From assembly GCA_934229385.1 (NCBI GenBank), contig CAKQDH010000004.1, forward strand, positions 1-64,000: 64,000 nt of DNA. The letters run 5' to 3'. The translations under genes were made by a program, and so were the position numbers. Below are positions 15,412 through 24,697 of this stretch, one piece after another. The notes under the pieces are model-generated. The model saw only the letters and a list, made by a program, of their open reading frames with translations. It ran no database searches and was not told where the DNA came from. Position 1 is the first letter of the stretch. Every line of letters begins with the position of its first letter. The stretch is from an uncultured Oenococcus sp. (GTDB taxonomy: Bacteria; Bacillota; Bacilli; Lactobacillales; Lactobacillaceae).

Positions 15412-16836
15412 ATGCAAAAAAATCTAATTACTTCTTGTACCACAATTTTAATAGGAAAAAAGGCTAGTTATGACGGATCAACCATTGTTGCTAGAACTGA
15501 GGATAGCAGTTATGGGGAATTTAATCCAAAAAAATTTATTGTAATTAACCCGAAAGACCAGCCTAAAAATTATATTTCCAAAATTTCCCATCTAAAAATT
15601 AATCTTCCCGAAAATCCTTTACGATATACTTCTGTGCCTAACGCAATTAATAATGAGGGTATATGGGGAGAAGCAGGAATCAATTCCAATAATATATCAA
15701 TGAGTGCTACTGAAACCATTACATCAAATGAAAGAGTACTCGGGGCTGATCCCATGGTGAAAACAGGTATTGGTGAAGAAGACTTCCTTACCATAGTTTT
15801 GCCTTATATTAAATCAGCTAAAGAAGGAGTTTTCCGTTTGGGTTCATTATTAGAAAAATACGGAACGTATGAAAAAAACGGTGTTGCTTTTTCAGACCAA
15901 AACGAAATTTGGTTTTTAGAAACTATTGGCGGTCATCATTGGTTAGCTAAACGAGTTCCTGATGAAACTTATGTTACTATGCCTAATCAATTAGGTATTC
16001 AAGAAGTAGATTTTGATGATTATAATAATTTTTTATATTCTAAAGATTTAAAAAATTTTATAAATAAATATCATTTAAATTTAACTTTTGATGGACATTT
16101 TAATAGCCGTTTATCATTTGGCTCTCATTCAGATAACGACCATCATTACAACACTCCACGAGCATGGTTTATTCAAAAATTCTTCAACCCTAACATAAAA
16201 CAAAACCCCATGAGCGATAATATACCATTTTCAAGAAAACCATTTAGAAAAATAACTATTGAAGATGTTAAATATGTTTTATCTGGACACTACCAAGATA
16301 CAGTTTATGACCCTTACGGAAAAGGGGATAAAACTGAAAAAAATATGTTTCGACCTATCGGGATTAACCGAACCGGAGAATTGTCTATTTTACAAATCCG
16401 TCCTTACCAGAATAAAAAAAATCAAGCTCTTCAGTGGCTTGCTTACGGGTCAGTGCCCTTTAATACTTTAATTCCTCTTTATACTAATGTTACTAATACT
16501 CCTGATTATATAAAAAATACCACTTCAAGAGTAACTACAGAAAATTATTACTGGGTAAATAGAATAATTGCTGCTTTAGCTGATTCACATTATCATGAGG
16601 TAATTGCTGACATTGAAGCTTACCAACAAAAAACACTAAGTTTAGGACACCAAAATATTATCTCAGCGGATAAAAATATTAAAAATAAACCTGAATCAAA
16701 AACCCATAATTTTTTAGAGAAGGTTAATCAAAATTTTTCTATAAAAATTAAAAAAGAAACTGAAAATCTTTTAGATAAAATTCTTTTCACTGTCTCCAAT
16801 CTAATGACAAACAATTTTCATCGAAGTGATAATTAA
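15412..16836 (+). CDS. pepD: C69-family dipeptidase (PepD)
   Basis: An N-terminal-nucleophile hydrolase that cleaves a broad range of dipeptides in the cytoplasm, 474 aa. The nucleophile is Cys9 (TSCTTILIGKKASYDGSTI), probably exposed by removal of a short propeptide. Other family motifs are RTEDSSYGEFNPK, NNEGIWGEAGIN and FSDQNEIWFLETIGGHHW. Two ATGs lie six bases apart; AAGGA at 15402-15406 is correctly spaced only for the second (15412), so I use it. The gene is monocistronic, followed by a decayed ABC transporter. Confidence 0.93.
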   Translation: MQKNLITSCTTILIGKKASYDGSTIVARTEDSSYGEFNPKKFIVINPKDQPKNYISKISHLKINLPENPLRYTSVPNAINNEGIWGEAGINSNNISMSATETITSNERVLGADPMVKTGIGEEDFLTIVLPYIKSAKEGVFRLGSLLEKYGTYEKNGVAFSDQNEIWFLETIGGHHWLAKRVPDETYVTMPNQLGIQEVDFDDYNNFLYSKDLKNFINKYHLNLTFDGHFNSRLSFGSHSDNDHHYNTPRAWFIQKFFNPNIKQNPMSDNIPFSRKPFRKITIEDVKYVLSGHYQDTVYDPYGKGDKTEKNMFRPIGINRTGELSILQIRPYQNKKNQALQWLAYGSVPFNTLIPLYTNVTNTPDYIKNTTSRVTTENYYWVNRIIAALADSHYHEVIADIEAYQQKTLSLGHQNIISADKNIKNKPESKTHNFLEKVNQNFSIKIKKETENLLDKILFTVSNLMTNNFHRSDN

Positions 16837-16934
16837 AATATTGAACATAGATTTTTAGATTTAATTAATAAAATAATAATAAATTTCTATATCAAAAACT
16901 TATAAGCTTTTAATAATTAAGAACTAAAATAATA

Positions 16935-17744
16935 ACTTATTTAGCTTTAAAAAATATTCGCAAATATTACATCATAAACAAAACAAAAGAATTTTCATTT
17001 TAAAGGGCATCAATTTAGAATTCGAAAAGGGCAAAATCATCGATTTTCTTGGTAAAACAAGAGAAAAACAACTCTATTAAATATTATGGGTGGCTAAATC
17101 ATGGCTCTAACGGTGATGTTATATTAAATGATAATTGAACCAAAAATTTTTCTAAAAACAAAATGGATAAATCGTTGAAGAGTAATCTGTTTTTTTCAAG
17201 ATTTCAATTTAATTAATTATTTAATTATCCTTGTAAATGTGTTAACAAGCCTAGGAATAACTACCTTTTCTAAAAAGGAAAAAGCGACATACATTTACTA
17301 GAGCAAGTAGGTTTACAAGAACATACAACTAAATACCATAGCCAACTTTCTAGAGGACAAAAACAGCACGTTGATATAGTCAAGGATTTGTTTTTAACCC
17401 AGTATTATTATTGCCGATCAACTACCGGAAAATTAGATAGAAAAAAATAAAGAAATTTTAAACATATTGTCTAATATTACAAAACAAGGCAGATTAATTA
17501 TCAAGTGAATTAATTATTATCGATTTTTTGCCACTATATTAGCTTTAATTTTAGTTTTTATAGAAGAAATAAGGGAAGCATATCCTTTATAATCCTGTTA
17601 ACTAAAGCAAATTTAATTGTTATTAGCTGACAAAATATTATATTAGCATTCTTAATTGTTTTAATTATTTCCTTTATAGTTGCTTTGTGCCCTTCTCATA
17701 GAGCTGCTAAATTAGATCCTATTAAAGTTTTGACTTTTAAATGA
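16935..17744 (+). pseudogene. Degraded ABC transporter, ATPase plus MacB/FtsX-type permease remnant
   Basis: Translated fragments in shifting frames read as a lipoprotein/peptide-export ABC protein. KNIRKYYIINKTKEF and KGINLEFEKGKIIDFLGK are followed by a broken Walker A, FFQDFNLINYL, LLEQVGLQEHTTKYHSQLS with a damaged signature (SRGQKQHVDI), and a degraded DEPTGKLD equivalent. The last fragment, ALCPSHRAAKLDPIKVLTF and a stop at 17744, is the typical C-terminus of a MacB-like permease. Multiple stops and frameshifts exclude function. The permease middle is largely deleted. Confidence 0.85.
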
Positions 17745-17893
17745 ATATTATTTAATAATTAAATATAAATAATTTCAATTTCAACCAAAATATATATGTT
17801 ATTTTAAATTTACATCTTTTATTTATAATGTGGTTGATGTTTATAATTAAACATGTTCAATTTCTTAATATTTGAAAGGTAGACTCATTTGTC

Positions 17894-19909
17894 ATGTCAG
17901 AAAGAAAAAAATTCTATATAACTACACCAATTTACTATCCATCAGGTAAATTACAATTAGGTAATACCTATACTACTGTTTTAGCGGATGCAATAGCTCG
18001 TTTTCATCGTGCCTTAAATGAAGATGTATTTTTCTTAACTGGTACAGATGAACATGGCCAAAAAATCCAGCAAAAAGCTCAAGCTGCTAACAAAAATGAA
18101 ATGCAATACCTTAACGAAATGGTAAGCGGGATAAAAAAACTGTGGAAATTAATGCATATTTCCTATAACAAATTTATTAGAACCACTGATAAAAGTCATG
18201 AAAAGGCTGTTCAAAAAATATTTAAAAAATTTATGGATGAAGGCAATATATATAAAGGCAAATATAATGGTTGGTATTCAGTTTCCGATGAAGAATATTT
18301 TACCGAATCACAACTAGCAGAAGTTTATAGAGATAAAAACGGTAAAGTCATTGGTGGAAAGGCTCCTTCTGGTCATGATGTACAGAGAGTACAAGAAGAA
18401 GCTTACTTTTTTAAAATGAGCAAATATGCTGATTGGTTGATAGATTATTATAATAAACATCCACAATTTATTGAACCGGCTAGTAGAAAAAAAGAAATGA
18501 TCACTAATTTTATAAAACCAGGCCTAGAAGACTTAGCAGTTACAAGAACTAGAGTTAATTGGGGGATCCCAGTTTTAGGAGACGAGAAGCATGTTATCTA
18601 TGTGTGGATTGACGCTCTTTCAAATTATCTAACTGCTCTTGGATATAATCCTGATAAGGGAGACTTTTCTCATCAGCCCGAATTATTTAGAAAATTTTGG
18701 CCTGCAAATCTTCAATTAGTAGGTAAAGAAATTGTTCGTTTTCATACAATTTATTGGCCTATTATGCTCCATGCTTTAAATTTGCCTCTACCCAAAGAAG
18801 TTTTAGGTCACGGTTGGCTAGTAATGAAAAACGGTAAAATGTCTAAATCAAAGGGAAATGTTATATACCCAGAAACTTTAGAAAAACGATATGGGTTAGA
18901 TGCCGTTCGCTATTATTTATTAAAAAGCATGCCTTTTGGAAATGATGGCGTTTTTTCACCAGAAGATTTTGTGAATCGAATCAATTTTGATCTTGCTAAT
19001 GACCTAGGGAACCTTCTTAATAGGACTATTTCAATGATTAACCAATATGAAGGAGGTTCAATACCTCCGTTAAACTCGGTAACTAGAAATGTAGACCAAG
19101 ATTTAGAAAATACTGCTGAAAAAGTAATCAATGATTACAACCAAAATATGGAAAAGGTCCAAACTTCTAGGGCTCTAGAAACAATATGGAAATTAATAAG
19201 AAGAACTAATAAATATATAGATCAAACAGAACCTTGGATACTTGAAAAGGAAAATAAGAAAACTCTTTTAGATCAAACTATGTTCCATTTAGCAGCTTCA
19301 CTAAGGGTAATTGGCTCTTTACTTCAACCCATTTTGGTTAATGCTCCTCAAAAGATCTTTATTCAACTTGGTTTAAAAAAAATAGAACCTATTAAAAATT
19401 TACATTTTAGGGATTTGGTACCTAAAAGTAAGGTCACAAAAAACCCTAAGCCCATTTTCCCTAGGATCGATACAAAAAAAGAAATAAACTTTATTTCCGG
19501 ATTAGTAAAAAAAGATACTAAAGGAAAGGGAAGAGCCTATATAGAGAAAGAAAAGAAAAAAGCCTTAGAAGACCAAAAATCCTTTATCACTCTTAAAGAT
19601 TTTTCTAAAGTTCGTTTAATTGCTGGCAAGATTAAATCAGGATTTAATCTTCCCAATTCAAAAAAATTAATCTGTTGGCAAATTGATGACGGGGATAAGG
19701 GGAGACAAATAATTTCCGGAATTCGCAAATGGTACCCAGATCCTAATGTTTTAAAAGGAAAAACTGTCGCCATTGTGGCCAACCTTAAACCTAAAAAGAT
19801 GGCTGGCAGGATAAGCCAGGGCATGATTCTGTGTGCAGAAAATAAAGATGGTCATGTTACAGTTTCAGAGCTCCCAGATAATATTGAAGCTGGTGCTAAA
19901 ATTAATTAA
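17894..19909 (+). CDS. metG: Methionyl-tRNA synthetase with C-terminal tRNA-binding domain
   Basis: Charges tRNA-Met, 671 aa. The catalytic domain begins KFYITTPIYYPSGKLQLGNTYTTV, where the HIGH motif reads QLGN (residues 21-24): the normal first histidine is glutamine. KMSKS is intact at residue 315 (GKMSKSKGN). The anticodon-binding helical domain follows. Residues ~570-671 form an EMAP/CsaA-like tRNA-binding domain (DFSKVRLIAGKI ... ISQGMILCAE). GAAAGG lies ~16 bases before the ATG, unusually far. No S-box or T-box leader is visible upstream. Confidence 0.97.
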   Translation: MSERKKFYITTPIYYPSGKLQLGNTYTTVLADAIARFHRALNEDVFFLTGTDEHGQKIQQKAQAANKNEMQYLNEMVSGIKKLWKLMHISYNKFIRTTDKSHEKAVQKIFKKFMDEGNIYKGKYNGWYSVSDEEYFTESQLAEVYRDKNGKVIGGKAPSGHDVQRVQEEAYFFKMSKYADWLIDYYNKHPQFIEPASRKKEMITNFIKPGLEDLAVTRTRVNWGIPVLGDEKHVIYVWIDALSNYLTALGYNPDKGDFSHQPELFRKFWPANLQLVGKEIVRFHTIYWPIMLHALNLPLPKEVLGHGWLVMKNGKMSKSKGNVIYPETLEKRYGLDAVRYYLLKSMPFGNDGVFSPEDFVNRINFDLANDLGNLLNRTISMINQYEGGSIPPLNSVTRNVDQDLENTAEKVINDYNQNMEKVQTSRALETIWKLIRRTNKYIDQTEPWILEKENKKTLLDQTMFHLAASLRVIGSLLQPILVNAPQKIFIQLGLKKIEPIKNLHFRDLVPKSKVTKNPKPIFPRIDTKKEINFISGLVKKDTKGKGRAYIEKEKKKALEDQKSFITLKDFSKVRLIAGKIKSGFNLPNSKKLICWQIDDGDKGRQIISGIRKWYPDPNVLKGKTVAIVANLKPKKMAGRISQGMILCAENKDGHVTVSELPDNIEAGAKIN

Positions 19910-19914
19910 TTTAA

Positions 19915-19988
19915 AATGCGTTTAGGTAAATTGGTTCCTCTTTTTTAAAAAAAGGAGCCGATGTTAAAAATCCTAGATGCATTTTTTT
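19915..19988 (+). terminator. Compound terminator after metG
   Basis: An outer 12-bp stem pairs AATGCGTTTAGG (19915-19926) with CCTAGATGCATT (19972-19983), allowing two G-U pairs, and runs into seven T. It encloses an inner hairpin, GGTTCC (19933-19938) with GGAGCC (19954-19959). The nesting is unusual, but position and T-run fit termination of metG. Confidence 0.65.
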
Positions 19989-20158
19989 AATTAGCTAATT
20001 TTCTTAATTAATAATTTTCTAAAAAAATAATTTAAAAACAATTTCTCATATATCGTATAGTTTGTTTTAAGGTAGAAAAATATAAAATATTTTTATAAAT
20101 ATTTTATATTTAACAAAGAATTAAAAAACATCATTTATAATTAAATTTTTTTTTTAGT

Positions 20159-20164
20159 TATAAT
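20159..20164 (+). promoter_or_regulatory. -10 box at the start of the exopolysaccharide cluster
   Basis: TATAAT ends 9 bases before the ATG of the priming transferase gene. Initiation at the expected distance would leave a leader of zero to three bases. No ribosome binding site is present, and this is the only obvious promoter before the cluster. Confidence 0.5.
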
Positions 20165-20173
20165 TGACTAGTA

Positions 20174-20803
20174 ATGACGAAATCACAAAGATACTATTTA
20201 CCTTTTAAAAGGCTAATCGACATCATGGGGAGCTTGGTAGGAATAATTCTTCTTTCATGGCTTTATCTAATTTTAATGGTATTCCAAAAAATGGTTGATC
20301 CAAAAGGACCGATTTTTTATCTACATGATAGAGTTGGCAAAAATAATAAACATTTTAAACTAATTAAATTTCGTTCAATGAGGACCGATGCAGATACGTT
20401 TTTCAAACGTCACCCAGAAAAATATAATATTTTTGTAAAAAATGACTATAAATTTCCAGCTGGAGAAGACCCAAGAGTTACAAAATTTGGTCGGATTTTA
20501 AGACGGACTAGTTTAGATGAATTACCCCAACTTTTTAATATTTTAAAAGGAGAGATGTCTATCGTAGGCCCCCGCCCTATTACTGAACCAGAATTACGTT
20601 ACTATGGAAAAGATAGAAATAAATTATTAAGTGTCCTTCCAGGAGCTATGGGTTTATGGCAAGCTGTTGGCCGATCAGATATAAAATATCCCGAAAGAGC
20701 TAAAGTTGATCTCAAGTACGTTAAGAATTTTGGTTTCTGGTACGATTGGTACATCGTTTATTTAACCCTTAAAGCAATTTTTTCTCGTAAAGGAGCCTAT
20801 TAA
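20174..20803 (+). CDS. Undecaprenyl-phosphate sugar-1-phosphate transferase (priming enzyme)
   Basis: Short bacterial sugar transferase (209 aa) that starts repeat-unit synthesis by moving a sugar 1-phosphate to undecaprenyl phosphate at the inner membrane. The N-terminus KRLIDIMGSLVGIILLSWLYLI is the membrane hairpin. Conserved motifs are KFRSMRTDAD, KFGRILRRTSLDELPQLFNILKGEMSIVGPRP split across the catalytic core, and LPGAMGLWQAVGRSD. It lacks the extra N-terminal membrane domain of long WbaP/WcaJ proteins. It is the first gene of the cluster and ends directly at the next start codon. The sugar cannot be told from sequence. Confidence 0.92.
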   Translation: MTKSQRYYLPFKRLIDIMGSLVGIILLSWLYLILMVFQKMVDPKGPIFYLHDRVGKNNKHFKLIKFRSMRTDADTFFKRHPEKYNIFVKNDYKFPAGEDPRVTKFGRILRRTSLDELPQLFNILKGEMSIVGPRPITEPELRYYGKDRNKLLSVLPGAMGLWQAVGRSDIKYPERAKVDLKYVKNFGFWYDWYIVYLTLKAIFSRKGAY

Positions 20804-21574
20804 ATGGTAAAAAAAGTAATTTATATTGCTTGCCATAAATTTTATAAAATGCCTAAAAACAAACTCTATCAACCAATTTGGGTAGGGTACAATTTAAAAA
20901 AAGATAGCCTAAACCTTCCTAAAGGATGGATCGGTGACAATACAGGTAAAAATATTAGTTATAAAAATCCCTATTTTAATGAATTAACCGCACTTTATTG
21001 GATTTGGAAAAATTCTTCAGCAGATATTATTGGTTTGGTTCATTATCGAAGATATTTTTCTTTAGATGGTAAAAAAGGATTTGATCATATACTTACTAAC
21101 AAACAACTTGAACAACTTATCTCAAAAAGCCCAATTATCGTTCCAACAAAAAGAAAATATTATATAGAAACCAATTATTCACATTATATTCATGCTCATC
21201 ATCCAACACCTATAAATAAAATAAAAACATTAATGACACCTAAATATCAAAAAAGTTATGATAAAATTATGGGCAAAACAAGTCAACATCTTTTTAACAT
21301 GATGATTATGACCAAAAAAGAATTAGATAAATATGCTAGTTGGATGTTCAAATTACTTTTTAAACTTGAAAAAAAAATAGATATTTCCAATTATAATAAT
21401 TATGAAAGGCGACTTTTTGGTTTTATAGGCGAACGCCTTTTAGATATCTATTTAGATGCTAATCAAAAAAAGTTTATAGAAGTACCGTTTGTTTTTGAAG
21501 AAAAACAAAATTGGATAAAAAAAGGTGGATCCTTTTTATTAAGAAAGTTTACTGGAGGAAAAAATGGCAAATAA
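20804..21574 (+). CDS. DUF4422 glycosyltransferase
   Basis: A 256-residue member of the DUF4422 family found in capsule and exopolysaccharide loci. Recognisable motifs are IYIACHKFYKMP, GDNTGKNIS, NELTALYWIWKN and GLVHYRRYFS. Family members are predicted glycosyltransferases and some are assigned galactosyl transfer. AAAGGAG lies 8 bases before the ATG. It overlaps the following glf gene by 11 bases, so the two are translationally coupled. Confidence 0.88.
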   Translation: MVKKVIYIACHKFYKMPKNKLYQPIWVGYNLKKDSLNLPKGWIGDNTGKNISYKNPYFNELTALYWIWKNSSADIIGLVHYRRYFSLDGKKGFDHILTNKQLEQLISKSPIIVPTKRKYYIETNYSHYIHAHHPTPINKIKTLMTPKYQKSYDKIMGKTSQHLFNMMIMTKKELDKYASWMFKLLFKLEKKIDISNYNNYERRLFGFIGERLLDIYLDANQKKFIEVPFVFEEKQNWIKKGGSFLLRKFTGGKNGK

Positions 21575-22730
21575 ATTTAATACAAAAAAATATGATTATT
21601 TAATTGTTGGAGCTGGGCCGTTTGGTTCGGTTTTTGCCTATGAAGCTGCTAAATTGGGAAAACGCTCTTTAATAATTGAAAAGCGTCCTCACATTGGAGG
21701 AAACATGTATACTCATACCAAATACGGGATAACTGTTCACGACTTTGGAGCTCATATTTTCCATACCAATAGTAAAGAAATTTGGAATTTCGTTAATAAA
21801 TTTGCTGAATTTAATAATTACCAAAATCAGGTCATAGCAAATTTTAAGGGCGAACTTTATAATTTACCGTTTAATATGAATACTTTTTATAGAATGTGGG
21901 GAACTAGGACCCCAGCAGAGGCAAAAGCAAAAATTGATCAACAACGTAGTGAAGCCAAAACTAAGGGCACACCTCGTAATTTAGAAGAACAAGCTATATC
22001 TTTGGTTGGCAAAGATATTTATTCAAAATTAATCAAGGGCTATACTGAAAAACAATGGGGCAGAAAAGCCACAGAATTACCATCCTTTATTATTAAAAGG
22101 ATTCCAGTCAGGTTTATTTTCGATAATAACTACTTTAACCATCGCTATCAAGGGATCCCAATTGGAGGTTATACACAAATTTTTAAAAAATGGTTATCTT
22201 CCGATCTCATTGATATAAAAACCAATACCGATTTCTTTGATCACAAACAGGACTTTTTAAAAGAGTTTCCCCGAATTCTATATACTGGTATGATCGATAA
22301 GTTCTTCAACTATAAAGACGGTGAACTTGAATATCGTAGCCTTCGTTTTGAATCAAAAACTTTTAACACAGATAATTACCAAGGAAATGCAGTTATTAAT
22401 TATACAGATGCAGAAACCCCTTATACGCGAATAATGGAATGGAGACATTTTGACGGATTAGGCGATCCAGATAAAACAATACTTACACGAGAATATCCTC
22501 AAAATTGGGATAGGACAAAGGAAGCTTACTATCCCGTAAATGATCAAAAAAATACTAAAATTTATAAAAAATATGCTAAATTAGCTCGACAAAATAAAGA
22601 TAAAATAATCTTCGGTGGAAGGTTAGGGCTTTATCGTTATTTCAACATGGACCAAGTCATTAATGCTAGTTTGAATCTTGTACGAAAAGAATTTAAATTA
22701 GACAGTAACTATCATTTTGATAAAAATTAA
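21564..22730 (+). CDS. glf: UDP-galactopyranose mutase
   Basis: FAD-dependent enzyme converting UDP-galactopyranose to UDP-galactofuranose, 388 aa. The FAD-binding N-terminus reads YLIVGAGPFGSVFAYEAAK followed by EKRPHIGGNMYT. FGAHIFHTNSKEIWNFV, KGYTEKQWGRK and the late IFGGRLGLYRYFNMDQ are diagnostic. GGAGG lies 5 bases before the ATG. It implies that the cluster's polymer contains galactofuranose, in keeping with the three GlfT-like glycosyltransferases downstream. Confidence 0.96.
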   Translation: MANKFNTKKYDYLIVGAGPFGSVFAYEAAKLGKRSLIIEKRPHIGGNMYTHTKYGITVHDFGAHIFHTNSKEIWNFVNKFAEFNNYQNQVIANFKGELYNLPFNMNTFYRMWGTRTPAEAKAKIDQQRSEAKTKGTPRNLEEQAISLVGKDIYSKLIKGYTEKQWGRKATELPSFIIKRIPVRFIFDNNYFNHRYQGIPIGGYTQIFKKWLSSDLIDIKTNTDFFDHKQDFLKEFPRILYTGMIDKFFNYKDGELEYRSLRFESKTFNTDNYQGNAVINYTDAETPYTRIMEWRHFDGLGDPDKTILTREYPQNWDRTKEAYYPVNDQKNTKIYKKYAKLARQNKDKIIFGGRLGLYRYFNMDQVINASLNLVRKEFKLDSNYHFDKN

Positions 22731-22836
22731 TTTTTTTATTTTTTAAAATATATTTTGATAAATCAAAAATAAGCTAAATAGAACATTTTGATAAATATAT
22801 TAAAAGGGTGACTCAAAAGGTGATGAGATTTATTTT

Positions 22837-23808
22837 ATGACTAAAAGAATTCCCAAAATAGGGACAGTTATTCCAACTTATGAAAAACCTAAAGATAGAT
22901 TCATTGAAAATAACTTTGTATTAGAAGCTATAAGTAGCGTTTTAAAACAATCTTTACCAATTAATGATATTTCCATAGTAATTGACGGTAAGTCAAATTA
23001 CATTAAAACAAAAATTCGTAAAACTTTTTCTAAACAAAAAAGTAAGATTAAAATTACCGAAACTATACAAAAAAAGGGTGGTGCGACTGCCAGAAATATC
23101 GGTTTTGATAATTTAGATCCCAAAGATAAATTTGTGGCTTTCTTAGATGACGATGATAAATGGTATCCAAAAAAGTTAGAAAAAGAAGTTGCAGTTGCTC
23201 AAAAACAAAAACAAGATAATTATTTTGTTTTTACTCAAACACGTTATGATAAAAAAGCAGGTCCAAAAGTTTTACCAAAAAATTATCTTTCTCCTAATGG
23301 CAATCCAGCAGAATTTATTTTTTTACATAATGGTTTTATCACAACTTCAAGTTTATTAATACCGAAAAAACTTTTTAATAATATTCGTTTTACTGATGGT
23401 TTAAAAAAACATCAAGATTGGGATTTGATTTTACGAGCAAATTTTTTTCATCATGTTCACATGATTCAAATTAGCCTTCCATTAACATGGTATAGAGAAC
23501 AATATGAGGGAAGACAGAAAAGTGTTTCTACTCTTGTTGACTGGCGTTTTTCTCTTTTTTGGATAAGAAAATTTAAAAAATACCTAAATGAAAAAGTTGT
23601 TGAAGCTTTTGAAAGGACACAGGTTATTCCTGGGCTTATTCATGATCCCACATTAAATAAATTAAAAAAAGTCTATCTGTTTTTTTCAATAGTTTCTAAA
23701 GACTATAATTTTGGTATTTTTAGCCCCTTTTTATTTAGAAAAATCTTCTTACCTGCTTTCATAAACAGAATAAAAAAATCAAAAATTATAGAGAAAAAAA
23801 ATGAGTGA
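22837..23808 (+). CDS. Family 2 glycosyltransferase
   Basis: A 323-residue GT-A glycosyltransferase: KIGTVIPTYEKPKD at the start, then GGATARNIGFDNLDP and the metal-binding FLDDDDKWYPKKL. The C-terminal third is basic and probably membrane-associated. Donor and acceptor are unknown. The gap before it (106 bases) is the largest in the first half of the cluster and contains two purine-rich Shine-Dalgarno-like stretches, but no clear promoter. Its end overlaps the next gene by 8 bases. Confidence 0.87.
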   Translation: MTKRIPKIGTVIPTYEKPKDRFIENNFVLEAISSVLKQSLPINDISIVIDGKSNYIKTKIRKTFSKQKSKIKITETIQKKGGATARNIGFDNLDPKDKFVAFLDDDDKWYPKKLEKEVAVAQKQKQDNYFVFTQTRYDKKAGPKVLPKNYLSPNGNPAEFIFLHNGFITTSSLLIPKKLFNNIRFTDGLKKHQDWDLILRANFFHHVHMIQISLPLTWYREQYEGRQKSVSTLVDWRFSLFWIRKFKKYLNEKVVEAFERTQVIPGLIHDPTLNKLKKVYLFFSIVSKDYNFGIFSPFLFRKIFLPAFINRIKKSKIIEKKNE

Positions 23809-24694
23809 TTCTATTGCTGCTTTAGTGGTTACTTATAATCGTTTAACAAAATTAAAAAAAAACATACAGGCCTTAAAAAATATTTCACCAAACTTATTAA
23901 CTAAGATTATAATAATTGATAATAATTCTACAGATAATACTAAAAAATATTTAAAAAAAATCTCAACTAATACACGTTTTATTATTATTCATTTAAATCA
24001 AAACCTAGGAGGAGCCGGCGGATTTAATGCAGGAATAAAGTTCTTTTATAATCACACGCCCTTTAAATTTGTTTGGTTAATGGATGATGATACAATACCT
24101 AATGAAAATGCTCTAAACAAGCTAATTAAAGCTAGCTCAAAAGTCCAAGCTTCTTTTTATGCCAGCAATGTCCGTTGGATAGACGGGTCTCCTGCTTTAA
24201 TGAATAAGGTAAAACCTATTAAAAATCTCGGAAACGGATTAGAGGAAATCATGAAAGCTACCTTTGTTTCTTTAATGGTTAAACGAGATCTAATTAAAAA
24301 AGTAGGTTTTCCACAAAAAGAGTATTTTATCTGGGGAGATGATATGGAATATACAGAACGTTTATCCCGTATTAAAGGAGGGTGCTTTGTTTTAAATAGC
24401 AAAGTTTTACACGAAATAAAATTTAATATAGGCGCAGGAGATATTTTCCATGAAAAAACTTTATCTAGATTAGACCGCTATTATTATGAATATAGAAATA
24501 GATTACTTACTGGACGTAGAAGAAATAAAACCACAAAAAAAATGCGCCCCTATATACATACACTAATCGATTTTTCTAAAGTAATCTTCGGAAAAACTAA
24601 CTACAAAATAAAAAAATTAAATATAATGGTTAAAGGAACTTTAGCAGGATTAAATTTCAATCCAAAAATCGAATACCCTGATAAAAAAATTTAA
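23801..24694 (+). CDS. Family 2 glycosyltransferase, GlfT-like (paralogue 1)
   Basis: A 297-residue GT2 protein with LVVTYNRLTKLKKNI, IIIDNNSTDNTKKYL, NLGGAGGFNAGIKF, the metal site WLMDDDTIPNENA and the late EYFIWGDDMEYTERL. The GGAGGF and WGDD/IDD patterns resemble galactofuranosyl- and rhamnosyl-transferases. The same pattern recurs in the genes at 24698 and 30348, so these three look like paralogues. It overlaps the preceding GT2 gene. The exact sugar is inferred only from the glf context. Confidence 0.87.
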   Translation: MSDSIAALVVTYNRLTKLKKNIQALKNISPNLLTKIIIIDNNSTDNTKKYLKKISTNTRFIIIHLNQNLGGAGGFNAGIKFFYNHTPFKFVWLMDDDTIPNENALNKLIKASSKVQASFYASNVRWIDGSPALMNKVKPIKNLGNGLEEIMKATFVSLMVKRDLIKKVGFPQKEYFIWGDDMEYTERLSRIKGGCFVLNSKVLHEIKFNIGAGDIFHEKTLSRLDRYYYEYRNRLLTGRRRNKTTKKMRPYIHTLIDFSKVIFGKTNYKIKKLNIMVKGTLAGLNFNPKIEYPDKKI

Positions 24695-24697
24695 ATT

